From Acanthornis magna (lineage: Eukaryota > Chordata > Aves > Passeriformes > Acanthizidae): DNA of 64,000 bases. The stretch lies in assembly GCA_036785705.1 (NCBI GenBank), contig JAWUZG010000056.1, positions 3,845,001 through 3,909,000 of the forward strand, in the 5' to 3' direction. Below, in pieces: positions 1 through 20,115 of the stretch. Within the stretch, counting starts at the first letter, position 1. Each line of letters opens with the position of its first letter. A program made the translations under genes and the position numbers. The notes below the pieces were generated by a model. That model had not been told where the DNA came from. It did no database searches and saw only the letters and a program-made list of their open reading frames with translations.

Positions 1-6299
<6,299 letters not shown>

Positions 6300-8958
6300 T
6301 TACAGTAATGACTACTAAAATGCAAAATGAAAATCTCTGTGCAGAACCCTTGGAGCAGAATGTTTTCCATTGGTTAATATAAGCTATAAAACAGGTAAAA
6401 CACAGAAAGAGGGCTCAATATCAAGGAGTGTTACATTAGGCCTCTTTTAAAAAAAATTTGCTTTCCAGGGGCAGGTGAAACCAGAGTAACTCAACTGAAT
6501 AAATATAAAATCATACCAAATGTGGGAAAACAAAAAATAATAGAAAAAGGCAGAAAATACATGGAGTCATGATCAGAAATCAGTCCTTTGTAAAGTAAAG
6601 GTGGAAGCACAGTGCCTGGGTGGTGAGATCTGAATCACCATGTTACTTAACCTTTTGCATTTAAAAAACCCCTGAAACCTCCAGACACAAATCCACAAAA
6701 AATTTCCTAATGCAAATACGCATTTGCTATTTTTAATTCAAATTCTCCCTCGGGTGTTGCCAATTTCCTGAGCAAAAGCAGGTGACAGCATTCTTTGTAG
6801 AGTTACATTGCACAGCCTTATACATGGAATCATTTCAACAGAATATTTACTTACTGCTTATACCTCAAAGAATGTTTAAATTGTTCATATGATCTTAAAA
6901 GTTATATGTTTAAGTAGATGTATTTTTCAGTGCCACCCCTATCAGGCTTATGCAGCGCTCTCTCCTTACATGCTGGTGACCAGGACAGCAGATGGAAGAG
7001 CAAAAATAAGAGTCAATTAAAAGAACATAATGAACTTCTCCAGATGAGGTACAGATGACTGAATGCTTGCTTACTGTGATGAAAGCATGCTCAGGGCAGG
7101 AGCCATCTCAGGGGACTTCAGCTCCCGAGACTCCAGATTGCCCTCTAGCCAGCACAATTTGTAAAAGGCTTTAGAAAAAAACTGGGTATGTAAATGACAC
7201 CATTTCCCATATTCTCCAAGGCAGCGCTGGAAATAATTGTCTATGGCAACTCACAGAGCCTGGTCATACCCTCTGCCATAGACACTGCAAAGAAATAAAG
7301 AAAAAATATCGTTTGTTCACCCCTGTGATTGTTGTGGGTTTTATTTCTCACTAGCATACAATTTAACTCACAATGTAGCTTTAGCAATTTCAGACCAGTT
7401 CTTCTGCAATTGCTGTAATCTTTTAACACCTTCCTTTAAAAAGCGAAAAATCCAAGCAAAACCAGCTAAATGGTTTATGATCAGATGCCCTCAGCTCTTC
7501 AAGCCGATGTAAAATCAAAGGACTGGGTGTCACTGGGCAGTCTTGCTCCAGAAGCTCTCTGGAAAAGGTTCAGCAATTGGGAAACGCTGCCGAGCTAGTT
7601 TGGAGCTCACACTTTGAGTTTAGAGCCGTGCCAAGGCCAGGGGCCAGAAGGCTACAGCAGGCAAATCAATACAGGCTTCGGCTGCTGCAAAGTTTTATAA
7701 CGAGGAGAATGGACTTCAGACAAAGCTTTCTACTGCAACATCATCTATTCTGAATCTCACTGCCCCCGTTCAGTGAATGACAGGCACTGACTCATGGTAT
7801 GGATCTGCCATTTCTCATACGAAATACAGAGCCCAGGGCTACTTGTATCACGTGTAATGAACAGGTGTCACAGAAATAAGGCTGAAAAGGCTCGGTCAAG
7901 ATTCCCCATTTATGAGAGGTTCTTAATTAATTCTGAAAGTTGTTCCATAACTCTGTACTGCCCATTACCTCTTCTTTTAATTTAACTATTAAAATGAGTT
8001 AAAAGTTAATTGTTTACATGAAATTCCTTGCAAAAGACAGGGACATCTTAAGAATCACAGCATATTCAAAACCACCTAAGATTCACTACCAGGTTGGAAG
8101 CATATTATTTTTGGAGAATTTTAACCAATTTTCCTTATTGTGCACCTTTTCCTTCAATGTTTGTGAAGTGAGCTCTTTGCTAAGTTTTTGTAATGGGGAA
8201 CAGGACAAAAGGCTGAAGGTGTCATTGCATTCGTGTTCTCAACAATACAGAGGCTCAGAGACCCTGGAGCCCCCGCCCCAGAACGCCCTTCCCTGCCCTG
8301 CTGCTGTCTCACTTGCACACACAGGATCAAGAGTTCATACAGCTATTCTGTGACCTAAACAGTGCCAAAATTAACTTTCTTTTTCTTCTGGGGAGGAAGG
8401 AGGAGAAGTGGTTTATTTTTAGCCCAGATCACATCTCAAATACCACTCTCCGTGTGGCTTCATAAGCAGAGACAATAAAGCCGTAGAGGGAGAAGGAGTT
8501 GGGATTACTCCTTCCAGCTGCTGGGCTGGTGTTTGCCAACCTCACACACAATTACACTGCAGTGCCTCCAACACTGTCTGTGTTTCAATCTCTTTTTGGC
8601 TGGCAGAGCTCAAGAATAAAGCATCATTCACTTCATCCCCTGCACATACCCCCACCATCTCATATATATTTGTGTTCCACTTCGTGATTCTTACTCATGC
8701 TAGTCAGTAATCACAGCAGAGTTTGTGTACTTTCATATTTATGACAGTTGCACAGTACACCCTCATCCAAACCATATTTAACATTTTAAACTTCAGCCAG
8801 AGCTGCCTATATGCATAAATTGTCTTGTAAGTTCATTTTATTTTGTCAAAAAGCAGTACTGTTACTTCAAAAGTCATACAAAACCCATTAAGACCTGAAT
8901 TTTGTGTTGCAGAGGATCAAAAAAGGAAAGGACCTTCCAGATTTATTACAAATACATG

Positions 8959-8979
8959 CAAATACAAATACAAATACAA
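8959..8979. repeat. AAATAC hexamer run
   Basis: Just over three tandem copies of CAAATA/AAATAC, preceded by one diverged copy (CAAATACATG) starting near 8949. Confidence 0.8.
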
Positions 8980-9659
8980 GGTCTTATGTTACCTTTTTCA
9001 TCTGTATCAATTGATAAAATTCTGTCAATGCTGCTGCAAAGAAGCTTGTTTGCTTGTTTGGCTGCTGAGTGCACACATTCTCCCCAAAAAGGGTAAGTTA
9101 GGAATTAGTTAACACCGTTACTTTGCATTCTATCATCTCCTTAATACAAATGTAAGTCTTCTAGTAAAAGCAGTAAATTAACCTTCAGGATTTTTTATAG
9201 GGAACATAAAACAGGCAAGGAAAAATTCCAAAACGAAATATGAAAGTTCCAAAGCTGATAACAAGGCAGTGAGGTACAAGAAAGCCTCACTGGTGTGCTT
9301 ATGGGAAGGAACTTCAGTCAATTGTAGTACCTTATGCAAAGGGAAAGATCTGAGGATCCAGTAAGGATAGAGTTGCTTTGTAGGGAAATATCAAGATTAA
9401 AAACTGACAGATAAATATTCTTTTTCCTGGAATTTAAAAAATTGTTTTTCAACATGCACAGACCTGAATGTAGCTCCAGTGCAAAATGGAATACAAATAA
9501 ACCTCACTTCTGGACCTGGACTCTGCCATTCAGCTCTTTGGGAACCTGCACTTGCTCCACTTTTCCTTGCTGTCTACTCCAGCTAAAGATAATTCTAAAT
9601 AAAGGGGAAAGAAGAGTCTTCCTTTATATGTTACTATAACCATTGGCTAATTTCAGCTG

Positions 9660-9702
9660 TAAAACGAAAAAAAAGAAAAAAAAAAACAAGAAAAAAAACC
9701 CC
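9660..9702. repeat. A-rich low-complexity tract
   Basis: Runs of A broken by single G or C residues over about 43 bases, ending AAAAACCCC. On the gene's strand this is T-rich. No retrocopy is seen next to it. Confidence 0.85.
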
Positions 9703-11801
9703 AGTAATCTTTCAATAGAGAGATTGACACTATTATTACTTTTCTGAATAATAATCACCTGTAAATTTGATTAAAACTACAGCATTTCTTTTTAAATGCA
9801 TAAGTGACTTACAAGACCAGTAGCAATAAAGACAAATATAGACAAAGAAATAGAATGTATTCCTGTATTATATCTTGTGCAGTGATAGAATATAAATTAA
9901 AATATATTAATTGCTCTATCCATAGATATTAAGCACAATGTTTAGAGATGCATTATTTGAAAAAGAAATTCCTATACAGAAATGTTTCTCCTACACACAT
10001 TAATGAACAGCCTGAGTGTGTAACTGCTCTGTACACATCCTACTCTCACTGACTTACAGCAGTATCTTGAGGTTTTGGCTACAGGATCTGCAGCTAATCA
10101 TGGGAAAAAAATTCCAATTAATTTTTCGTAACAAGGCGTTAAAGCTACTGCCCTTTCTTCCCCTCCGTGTTGTATGTTGCTAAGCTGCAGGATAAAGAGC
10201 ACAAATACCAACTTCACAAATTACACATTCAAAATGCTAACATATGGCGAGCACATTTCTCATATTCCCACAAAACTACATATTATGGAATCTACAATAA
10301 ATCCCCAGTGCTTAAAGCAAAATAGGACCACTGTGTCTCATTCTTTTTCTTCAAATAACTATTCAGCACTGAAACACTGCTGAATTTAAACTCTGTAATA
10401 CAGTAGATACTATTATCACTTTTAAAACCATACACTCCACATGAATGAGTTTGACAGAAATACCACAACTAAAACAGAATTTATTTTGAATTTGACTTTT
10501 TTACTATATTGTGCTCGGAAATTTCCTGGTGCAGTTACATGGGATGTTAACTACATCTCAAACCACATGTCTGCAAAGGCTCCATTCTGACTCCCAGAGC
10601 TGCGTCCCCATCGAGTACATTTGTATCCTAGGAGGCAAGTAAAGGGTTTGGATTTGATAATGTACACAAGTCACATAGTGCAGGATTGCACACATCTACA
10701 AGTCTAAATAGAGCCATCTAAGGAATCAAAATTAAATATACACTTAGAACAAGCTGTTAAGAAACTGGGATTTTTCCTTTTTGAGTGAAAAATGGTAATA
10801 AAGTAATTAAATATGCTCAGCATAACACATCACCACCTTCTGAGTCAAATCCTGTGCTTAATCATAAAGCAGTGCTGTTCACTACAGAGCATCCCTCCCA
10901 GAGGGTGGTCTAGGAGAACAGAACTCCAGAATTCCATATATATGAGCATTGCAATATTCTCCTGTGCAAGTCCCCAGCCCGACTGAAAAGCGATTTTGAG
11001 CAAGGAAAACCTAAAAAGAAAGGTCTGTGTAGAAGAAAGTGTTGGTTTTTGGTTTTGTTTTGAAACCATTCTGATATGATAAACAACCACAACAAAATTA
11101 AATTGCACTTCCAGAGTACACACTGTGGCAAAGCTACTTAGTATTTCACCATGCTCTGAAAATTGAAACTACAGCTTGAGCATGTGTTATTCAAAATCAA
11201 ATATTTCACCCATGAGTTTACTTCTCTAGACATCTTTGATAGTTGAAGTCAGAAAATATGCTAGAATTCAATGCATATGTACATTTCTCCTGAGACAAAA
11301 ACATGAAGGCTTTAGGTAAGATGTACCTTCTAATAGTTTAGAGCATTCCACATCATGAAAATTTGTATTATTCTGTATTTTATTTAACACCAGTAACATT
11401 CACTTACTTTGGAAATTAAAAACGGCTTAGGCTGACAAATAAAATATTAGCACATACATACCAAAACGTTCCTGTCAGTGCATCTGGGAAATCCAAAGCC
11501 TGTACAAGGAGCTCTTGGAATTCTGATCCTGCTGAGATCAAGTGGTAACCACCACATTGCTCTGATGTGGCCTGTATTCCACCTATTCTGCTGAAGAATT
11601 ATTTCTACCATGACACTAAGAAGCAAGTCTTTATGATATTAAGTTACTTTTTGAGGCAGCAAAACACTAAATCCATTAGCACTCATACTTTTCCCCAAAA
11701 AAGTTTTTTCCCGTTGTAACACCTATAGATTGCTCTACTAAATACAATCTGGTTTGGAAATGAAAGGAATATGTGTATAAAACCCTAACAAATGAAAACT
11801 A

Positions 11802-12053
<252 letters not shown>

Positions 12054-15000
12054 TTACATGGATGGCAACATTTTATGTATTTTAAAGAGAGTAGGGTACT
12101 TAATCTGACAACATCCTCGGTCTCGCACTGTAAGAGAAAACTAAATCAAAACTAGACATGACTAATATATGTTTTCCTCCAGCCATTTCAAGATAATCCA
12201 TTTATCTCCCACTTTTATCATACACTCTGAAAATTTAATGGGTTTTATTACCAAGCATTACTGAAAAGTAAGATTTGAAAAATGTTTTCTTATAAACAGA
12301 TGTAGTCTTGAAACAATTTAAATCCTTTTGATGGGGACATTGGTATCTTAAACAGGAAAAGCATTTGCGAGCATCATGTATCATGAGTTCCTACAAGTTG
12401 GGGGAAGAGGGTGAATAAAATTCTGAATATATATAACTACTTGATTTTTAAACAACAATTACAATTTAGGCAGCATCCTCTGTATCAACTACTCATAGTG
12501 TTAGTTACTCCTTTTTTCTCATCTCAAAATGTGTCAAAACAATCATTAACTTGATTCCATCAGCTTAGTTCTAATTTTATTGCTTTAAACATAACAAACC
12601 CTGGCTCAGTCTGGGCAGACAGAAATCTCAACATGTAGGGAACAGCATAAACAGTAAGAGGCCAAGAACAAAGGTGTGCCCAATGTGTGGCCACGTTAAA
12701 TACTGAGTGTTGACATTGCCATAACTCAACAGGAGTATGAGCCTATTACATGCAATTAGTAAGAAATTCTGTTGCATCTCTTTTCCATATGCATGCTCAC
12801 AGTTTACAACCCTTCACTGTTCTCACAAGATGTTATCTTTTGTCAACGCATGTGCTACGAATATTTTTGCCAGCCTTAAATCCAAAATGGCTGTATATTT
12901 TTTTTCTAGTGCTTTTGGACAAAAAAACCATAACCCCCACACTATTAACCAAAAGACAGAAACTGTGTTACAAATTTTAGTTGCCAGCTTCAGATTCTTG
13001 CAAGCCTCACAGCTGACAACAACCTACATCAGGTTTATCCGTCTTTGCAGTACTTCCTCCATATCAGCATTCATTAATGAAGAAACCTCTGTTGGTGTTT
13101 CCAAGGTAACCTCTTCCTCTTGTCGCTGGCAAAGACAAGAGGGAAGGACCCAGCACGATCAAAATCAGGAAAAAGGCTCGTAGAATTCCTGTTCATCTTG
13201 ATGGGTCTAAGTCTCACATTCTGTTTGGAAGTAGCATTTCAAAGTGGCAGCCACCACATGATATCAAACACAAAGTTCTCTGTCACACTTGTCTTCCCAT
13301 TTTGCTATTTTATGTCTCACATCTTAATGTCCCAGGCAAGAAACTACCTTGTCTGGACATGGAACTAAAGGGGAAAACTCACGTCCTTTGCAAGTGTTTT
13401 GGAACTACTTTGCCTCTTGCAGAGCACGAAGATCCTAATAAAAGTAATTGAAGTATTTCCAGTCTCCCTCCTTAATGCTTCTCAGCTAAATACCAAAAAA
13501 GCCTTCTACTGATGGAGTAGGACACACCCGGCACTGTTATCACAACTTCAGAGATGAAGTTTGCCACCATGCTGGAAGCCACAACAGAGAAAAGGATGCA
13601 TAAAAGTATCAATTACCACATTTACAGGCATTAAAAAATATGTTCAGTGTGCTTAATTTTTTAATCATAACTCAGTCTTTTCTGACACTGGCACAGGTAC
13701 AGCAGTAAAAATAAACACATCTGCAACCCTTTGAAAGAGTGGCCATTGTGGATTACGATGGAGATCCAACACCACACTACAAAACACTGCAGATGAAGTC
13801 AGATATACATTATTTATGAGGTCAAGTATGCCTAATTTCCACATTTAAATTTTCCCCAGAAAGAGAGCTACCAAATATTTGCTTTGAGACCTCAGTGTGA
13901 CATGCCTGCAGGAGCAGTATGAAACTGTATGGAAAGAGTTTAAGGTGCAGTTAACTCAGTGATCAAGAGCAAGAACTTACAATGAAGCAAACACAGAATT
14001 GTCAGATATTGACAGTTTAATGCTGCTTTAAAATTACAACATTATGTTCTTCACCTTTCTAGTTTCTGCATATAAACAAGATGAAATATTCCTAGAAATC
14101 AGGAAGAAGAATTAATACCACTAAGCTCCAAAAGTCACCAAGAACTAAAACTAAAGCAAAGCCAATGGATTTATTATGTCATGGTGGTAGCAGAACTAAC
14201 TGGAGCAGTCAAAGCTTCTGTTCTATACAAAGGACTCTATAGAGGAAATGTTAATAAGACTTCCTACTTATATGTTACCATGGTTCTAAAGTAATTCTAC
14301 AAAACTAAACAGCTTGGGTGCAGCGATTTAAAATGATATAACAACTATTTGGATGTCATCCTGCACCTGGAATTATAAATTAGTTCAATCCCTAGTGGGA
14401 CTAGGCTGTACTGGTCCCATGCTAGAAGACCTGAAGAGGAATTCCAGGAAGTAAGAAAGGGCAGATCCACATGAGGCTCCCCTTTTTACTCCATTCCTGG
14501 GAACTACTTTGTAAATACGCAGAGCATATCACGAGTGAGTGTGCATCTTTGCAGTCCCAACAGACACCACCATACGAATCTGCACAGAAGGAAAAAATCA
14601 GAACACCCCATGCCTTTGCAAAGGAGAGCCCAGAATAAGTGACCTTCCATACTGAAAAACATAAATATTTAAGCTCTAACCCTAACAAGTTTTATTATCT
14701 TCCTGCTATAAAGGAAGTTGTTTGTAGTTCTCTCTTTCGTAGAACTTGACCTTCTGGAAAATAATTAGTATTCTCAGATTATTTGTGAACATTTTTCCCG
14801 CACATTTCTTAAATGTAGATACAAACATACACCTGCCTTCAGAATGTCCCAAAGTAGATCATCTTAATTTTATGGATACCACCAAAAAAATCAAAGGGAT
14901 TTACAGAAGCAGATATATTCTCCACCCTCCATTCTTTTTCATCACTTTCATTTTTATCTCTTAATATTTCTCTATTCTTCACAACTGCCCTGAAGTAATT

Positions 15001-15299
15001 TTTTCTCCTTTGTTTTTACCATAAGTTTTAGACTTCCTTTCATCTTATTTCCCAAAGGCACTGTTAAAACTGTATTACCTGAAAAACTGAAATCTTTAAT
15101 CCTTGAGATAGCTGGCTCAAAGCACCTTCTTGCCCTTACCTTACTGCGTCTTTCACAATTTGTTCTTGAATTGATAGGAGGCAAAAAGGGGAAAAACAAA
15201 TGAACCAACTTTAGCACACACTGCAGTTTGTGACTTGCAACAGAAAACATTAACAATTTAGATTTTCTTTCAATATACAGCTTTCTACCAAAACATGCA

Positions 15300-15980
15300 G
15301 TGAGAGCAGCTCTGAGGAGGAAGCCTTGGGGGTGTTGGTGGAGGAGAAACACATGCCTTGACAATGTGTGCTGCAGCCCAGAAAGCCAACCGTGTCCTGG
15401 GGTGCACCACAAGCAGCGGGGCCAGCACTCAAGGGGAGGGATTCTCCTGCTCTGCTCCACTCTCATGAGAGAACAGGAGCTCTGTGCCCAGCTCTGGGCT
15501 CCCAGCACGGGAGGGATATGCACCTGCAGGAGCAAGGCTGGAGGAGGCCACAAAGATGCCCAGAGGGCTGGAGCAGCTCTGCTATGGAGCCAGGCTGGGA
15601 GCGCTGGGGCTGCTCAGCCTGGAGAGGGCTCCAGGGAGACCTTAGAGCCCCTTCCCATGCCTAAAGGGGGTCCTAGAGAGCTGGAAAGAGACTTTGGACA
15701 AGGGCGTGTGGCGAGAGAACAAGGGGAAACGGCTTCAAGCTGACAGAAAAGAGGTTTATATCAGAAATTTGGAAGAAATTCCTCCCTGTGAGAGTGGTGA
15801 GACCCCAGCACAGGTTGCCCAGAGAAGCTGTGGCTGCCTCTGGATCCCTGGCAGTGTCCAAGGCCAGCTTGGATGGGGCTCGGAGCCATCTGGTCCAGTG
15901 GAAGGTGTCCCTGCCCATGGCAGGGGGCGGAACAAGATGACCTTTACGGTCCCTTCCAACTCATCCCATCCTATGAGTTC
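15300..15980 (+). mobile_element. CR1 LINE, 5'-truncated copy with 3' tail
   Basis: About 680 bases match the 3' part of avian CR1 as I know it. It starts near the GGGGGTGTTGGTGGA region, passes through CAGCCCAGAAAGCCAACCGT, GAGGGCTGGAGCAGCTCTGC and CTGTGAGAGTGGTGAGACCC, and ends TGGAAGGTGTCCCTGCC, GGTCCCTTCCAACTCATCCC and a degenerate octamer tail (ATCCTATGAG). It encodes the end of the reverse-transcriptase ORF plus the 3' untranslated part. The open frames here (60-193 codons on both strands) are remnants or shadows of CR1 and are not host genes. It is inserted antisense to the host gene. Confidence 0.93.
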
Positions 15981-16655
15981 ACTTTCACAAATTTCTGTTA
16001 AACCCTACTTTTGGCCAATACTTTTGATGGTGATTCTTCAAATGACCCAAACCACTCACTCACTACTGCATATATATACATCAAGAGCACAGTAAAAAGG
16101 AATAGCAGGTATCAAATGCAGTTTGAAGAATGACTTACTACTGCAAGTAGGAAGACGTTTTTACATGCAAAATAATTAAAGTCCTCTGAAAATGATGTAA
16201 ATATTGTATCATGTGAAACCATATTTCTAAAAGCAATATTTTATTTCATTCCTCACACTTTCATTTTGGAGATATAAATGAAACAGGATTGCTTATTCAT
16301 TGCTGGCATTTCAACCACTACTTCCCAGGTGGTATTCAGTGGTTTAATAGTCAAGACATGAACACGTAGACAAAATGTTACCCTCTGTGCTGATGAAATG
16401 TATTACTCAATACTCCTGTGCATGGTACTTTGAATAAAACCAGGCATTGCCATGGTAAGCTGTAAACCTGCCAGTCCTCTGTACCTGAAATACTGTGCCT
16501 GCGTGTTTTTTCCTGTTAATTCCTGTCCCGCAGTTCGCAAAAGGTCAGAAAATCATCCTTGAATGAACTTTGTTTGACATTGAAATCGTTTGTAGAAAGC
16601 AATTTTTTGAGACACTGTAGTTTAACATGAGATACTACAGGCTCTTCTACAATCA

Positions 16656-16683
16656 CATTGAATATGTATGCATATATTCAATG
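16656..16683. repeat. 28-base imperfect palindrome
   Basis: CATTGAATAT and its exact inverse ATATTCAATG flank a central GTATGCAT, giving 10-base perfect arms with two central mismatched pairs. It can form a small hairpin on either strand; no function is evident. Confidence 0.85.
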
Positions 16684-18389
16684 GGATTTAAAATTTATAC
16701 CTTTTAACACACACATTTATCATTTGTGAAGCAGTAAGAATAGCCAGAGGTAAATGCTTGTCTCTGTAAACCATTGTATAAGTAGATTAAAAACTTACCA
16801 TAAGGTATTTTGCTCACAAAACTTTGTCTTACAGGGACTACAGACAGTAACATTTATTGTCATTTGTGCTAGAGAATTTATAGTTTCCCTGACAGAGATG
16901 CAGAAGGATAGCACCAGAAGCAAACCTGAAAATTTATGACCACCAAGAACTATGAAGCAGTGAGATCAGCAACTGTGCCAGGACTAAGTTAACGCAAGAT
17001 TTTGTGGGGTACAGGCAGAAAGCACCTGTTGGATCAGCTAGATGCTGGATGGTCATTACATATCATAGATTACATAGATAAACCATATAATTTTTAAATG
17101 AGACCACTTAAATATACTAAACAGAAATGGCACTCACCCCAACACTCTTGACTCACGGTTTGCATGTGCACAAGAAACAACAAAATTTATCTTCCCATTA
17201 TTTGCCTCATAATAGATTTCTTTTTCATTATTAAATTATACCACTTTTAACATTATCTCTCAATGCTTGCCAAGAAGAGACAGGATGAAAAGTGTTGGCA
17301 TTTCAGATCTGTTTAATTCAGTATTCCATGTTGTTAGCCTAAATTAAAATACAGATTTTGAATAAAAATATTTTCTCTAGGTCTGAAGCAATGTTCTATA
17401 TTAAATAGGCAGCAATACTCCCTGCAGTGTGGCACAGCATCGGGCTAAAGATTTTAATGTTTTTATGTTAAGAACCATAAATTACATTCTGTTTTATCCT
17501 AAATTATATAAGACTGTTCAATTCCAGTCATTATTAAATTAAATTACATTTTCTCCAGATTAAATTCCTTTTGACTAGGTCTAATGAGACTATTTAACTT
17601 TTTAAAGGAAAGCTGAAACCTCAGTATAAATACTAAAATCCATGCAACTATTTCTAATTTCAAAGCTAAATCGTTCAGATGAAAACTGCTGCATTTGAAC
17701 TTGGTGTATGTGATTTTACTGACCATGTTATGGTCCTATGAACTTGTTTTCATTCAGATAGATGTTGGAATTTGATTAATTTATTATTCGTTTCTTGGTT
17801 GTATCCTCATTTCTATATTTTTATTAAAATGTTCCATGGAAAAGTCTAACTTCAAATATAAGATCTTCAAATATTATTCTATTTGAGATTATAAACAATG
17901 CTACTGGTTTTGATTTACAAGAAGAAATGACGCCTCCCTCTCATTGTATTTTATTTATTTTCAGAGTAGCAATCAGTTCCCACCAAGAGTCAGCAAGTCA
18001 CATCCTTGAAGGAATGAAGGGAATGTTGGTGACAGCCAGTGTACAACAGAGAGGGGTACTGGGAGTTTTCAGCAGAACTTGCATCACACGAAATACCTAC
18101 TTAAAGACCAGAAGAAGTCGTTTGGTTTCCTGCTGTTTCACTGTGCAGCAAACTACAACAAAGTCAATAAAGTAGGGACTTGGTAGTGGCTGCCAAGGCT
18201 TTTCAAGAGCCCTGAAATCCAAAATGCAACCTTGGCTCCATGTACAGGAGCACAGAGCGACAGATAAATGCAAAGATGCATTTGCATCAAAACAAATCTC
18301 CTAATATCTCATAATAAGAGAGATTCAAGAGGCCTCCAAGAAATTCCCTCAGTAGAAGCAATGGCCATACAGATGATTTGCTCAAATGT

Positions 18390-18415
18390 GATCAGATTAA
18401 AAGATCAGATTAAAA
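18390..18415. repeat. 13-base perfect tandem duplication
   Basis: GATCAGATTAAAA occurs twice head to tail (18390-18402 and 18403-18415), a recent slippage-type duplication in unique intron sequence. Confidence 0.9.
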
Positions 18416-18684
18416 GACTGTGAGACAACAGTGAGTGCAGCATTGCCATACCCACACAGCAATAGGTGATTGTTGTCTCTGTAACGCTCTGTTACAGCTC
18501 CAGCAATCACACTACTCACAGCAGTGTTTTTCAGGAGAGTGTAAGAGGGGGGCTGATTTAGTAATAAAGACCTTGTGCTCCCAGCTCACGGACATTAAGT
18601 AGAAATTTGTCAAAAGTAGATATTTCAGCATCTACTAATTTTCTATTTTGATTCCAATTAACTCTTTTAGCATCTACAATTTCT

Positions 18685-18735
18685 GAACCACAGAATATTC
18701 GGAGTTGGAAGGGACCCAAAAGGATCATCAAGTGG
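18685..18735 (-). mobile_element. CR1 LINE 3' tail fragment, reverse orientation
   Basis: Read on the plus strand, ACCACAGAATATTCGGAGTT then GGAAGGGACCCAAAAGGATC and ATCAAGT is the reverse complement of a CR1 3' end, whose usual form is CAGAAT..GGTTGGAAGGGACC..GATCATCAAGT. Only about 50 bases are recognisable, so it is a severely truncated copy in the same orientation as the host gene. Confidence 0.75.
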
Positions 18736-20019
18736 CCTGCAGACAACTGCCATATAAAAGAGGAACAAGAAGAGGAGCTATACCCTTTTTTCAGATTAAA
18801 TTCAAGCTCTCTCTTGAAGTATTCGAGTAATGCAACACACTTCCAACTGTAATTGTAACAAATAAAGTTTGCAGGTAATTAGTTTCATAGCAGAGCAAAA
18901 GCTTAAGTTTTGTCTAATAACCTATTAAAAGAACAATGGGGAGTAACCAGCTAATATGCTAAAGAGCCTAATTCAAAGCTTTCTACATGAAAATAAGCAC
19001 TCAAAAGAGTCCTTCAATGATCTGCAGCTACTACTGCAACAGAAATAATAATTTAATTTTTACTATATGTACATGCAGTAAAAAGAAGTATTCTGACAAT
19101 TTATAAAAAAAAATAGTAGTTGTATTATCTAATTTTTATCACTGACATTTCCATTTATGTACCACTGCTCCCCTAAATAAAATTCCACACACATGAAATT
19201 TAACTTAGTGTTATTTTGAAAGAGAAGAAATCAAACAGCACTAACCTATTTTAATGCTACTCAAAATACTGTCAGTTTGAAATGCTTCAAAAACAGCTGC
19301 TCCAGCTGTACAGTCAGGTGGAAAAAGAGGAGCTGATATCCAGTGTGATAATAAACACTTGAAATATAATGCTTTCTGAATAGAATTTTGACCACATAAG
19401 CCAGATAGAAAATTTGCAACTACCTCACAGCCATACCAGTTTAATTTTCCTTCCAACATACTCTCCAAGGAAGTAAAAATTGAAGCTTCTTAAAAATTAA
19501 CTAATAAGACACTATTTCTCAAAAATGTTCCATGACAACAGCAGAACAGGAAAAGAAAGCTAACACTTAGGGTCTTTAGACATTTAGGATGTTAGGAAAG
19601 ACAACATTTTTCTAAATTAGCTTTGTATACAACAATCTATATTTAAACAAAACACCCAGATAAACCAGTAAATAGAAATGAATTTTTTTTTTTTCAACAG
19701 TGTGAGTAGTCTAATAATTTTTTTAAAATCTACATAAGATTGAATTTATACTTCCATAGCAACTGCACAATGGGTTCATCCACCTAAGCAATACATTACT
19801 TTTCGCAAGTGTCACATTGCGGGAAGGATTCACCTCCGTGCACGTGTCAGTGAAATGCTACTCCATATAAATTAACCTCCCATAACATCTGTAGCAGAAT
19901 TCCCTGAGGAAATAAAGGCTCATGTTGTCCTGCTGACAAGGACAGGCATCAAAAGCTCCGCAAGCAGCCCTTCCTGGCAGAAGCATAATGAGACAGAGGC
20001 AGGATGTAAAGGTCACACA

Positions 20020-20115
20020 CGCAGATATTTTGCATCTGTCTTTCCCAAAATATTAATAGCAATTAACTACTCGTGTGCAATTATTCTCATTAATTAACAA
20101 TTGCGTGGTCTCTCT
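20020..20115. promoter_or_regulatory. Cluster of homeodomain/POU-like motifs in intron
   Basis: Within about 95 bases are ATTTTGCAT (octamer-like), ATTAATAG, CAATTAACTA, GCAATTATT and the palindromic TTAATTAACAATTG. This is denser than in the surrounding intron and free of recognisable repeats. It is only a candidate enhancer, because AT-rich introns produce TAATTA by chance. Confidence 0.22.

Noticed and set aside
12737..13183. 148-codon plus-strand open frame
   Set aside because: It is antisense to the host gene, shows no domain or coherent composition, and has no upstream promoter or splice context. Frames of this length occur by chance in 64 kb.
15300..15743. 147-codon plus-strand and 193-codon minus-strand frames
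   Set aside because: They lie largely on the CR1 copy; the plus-strand frame is decayed CR1 and the minus-strand one its shadow.
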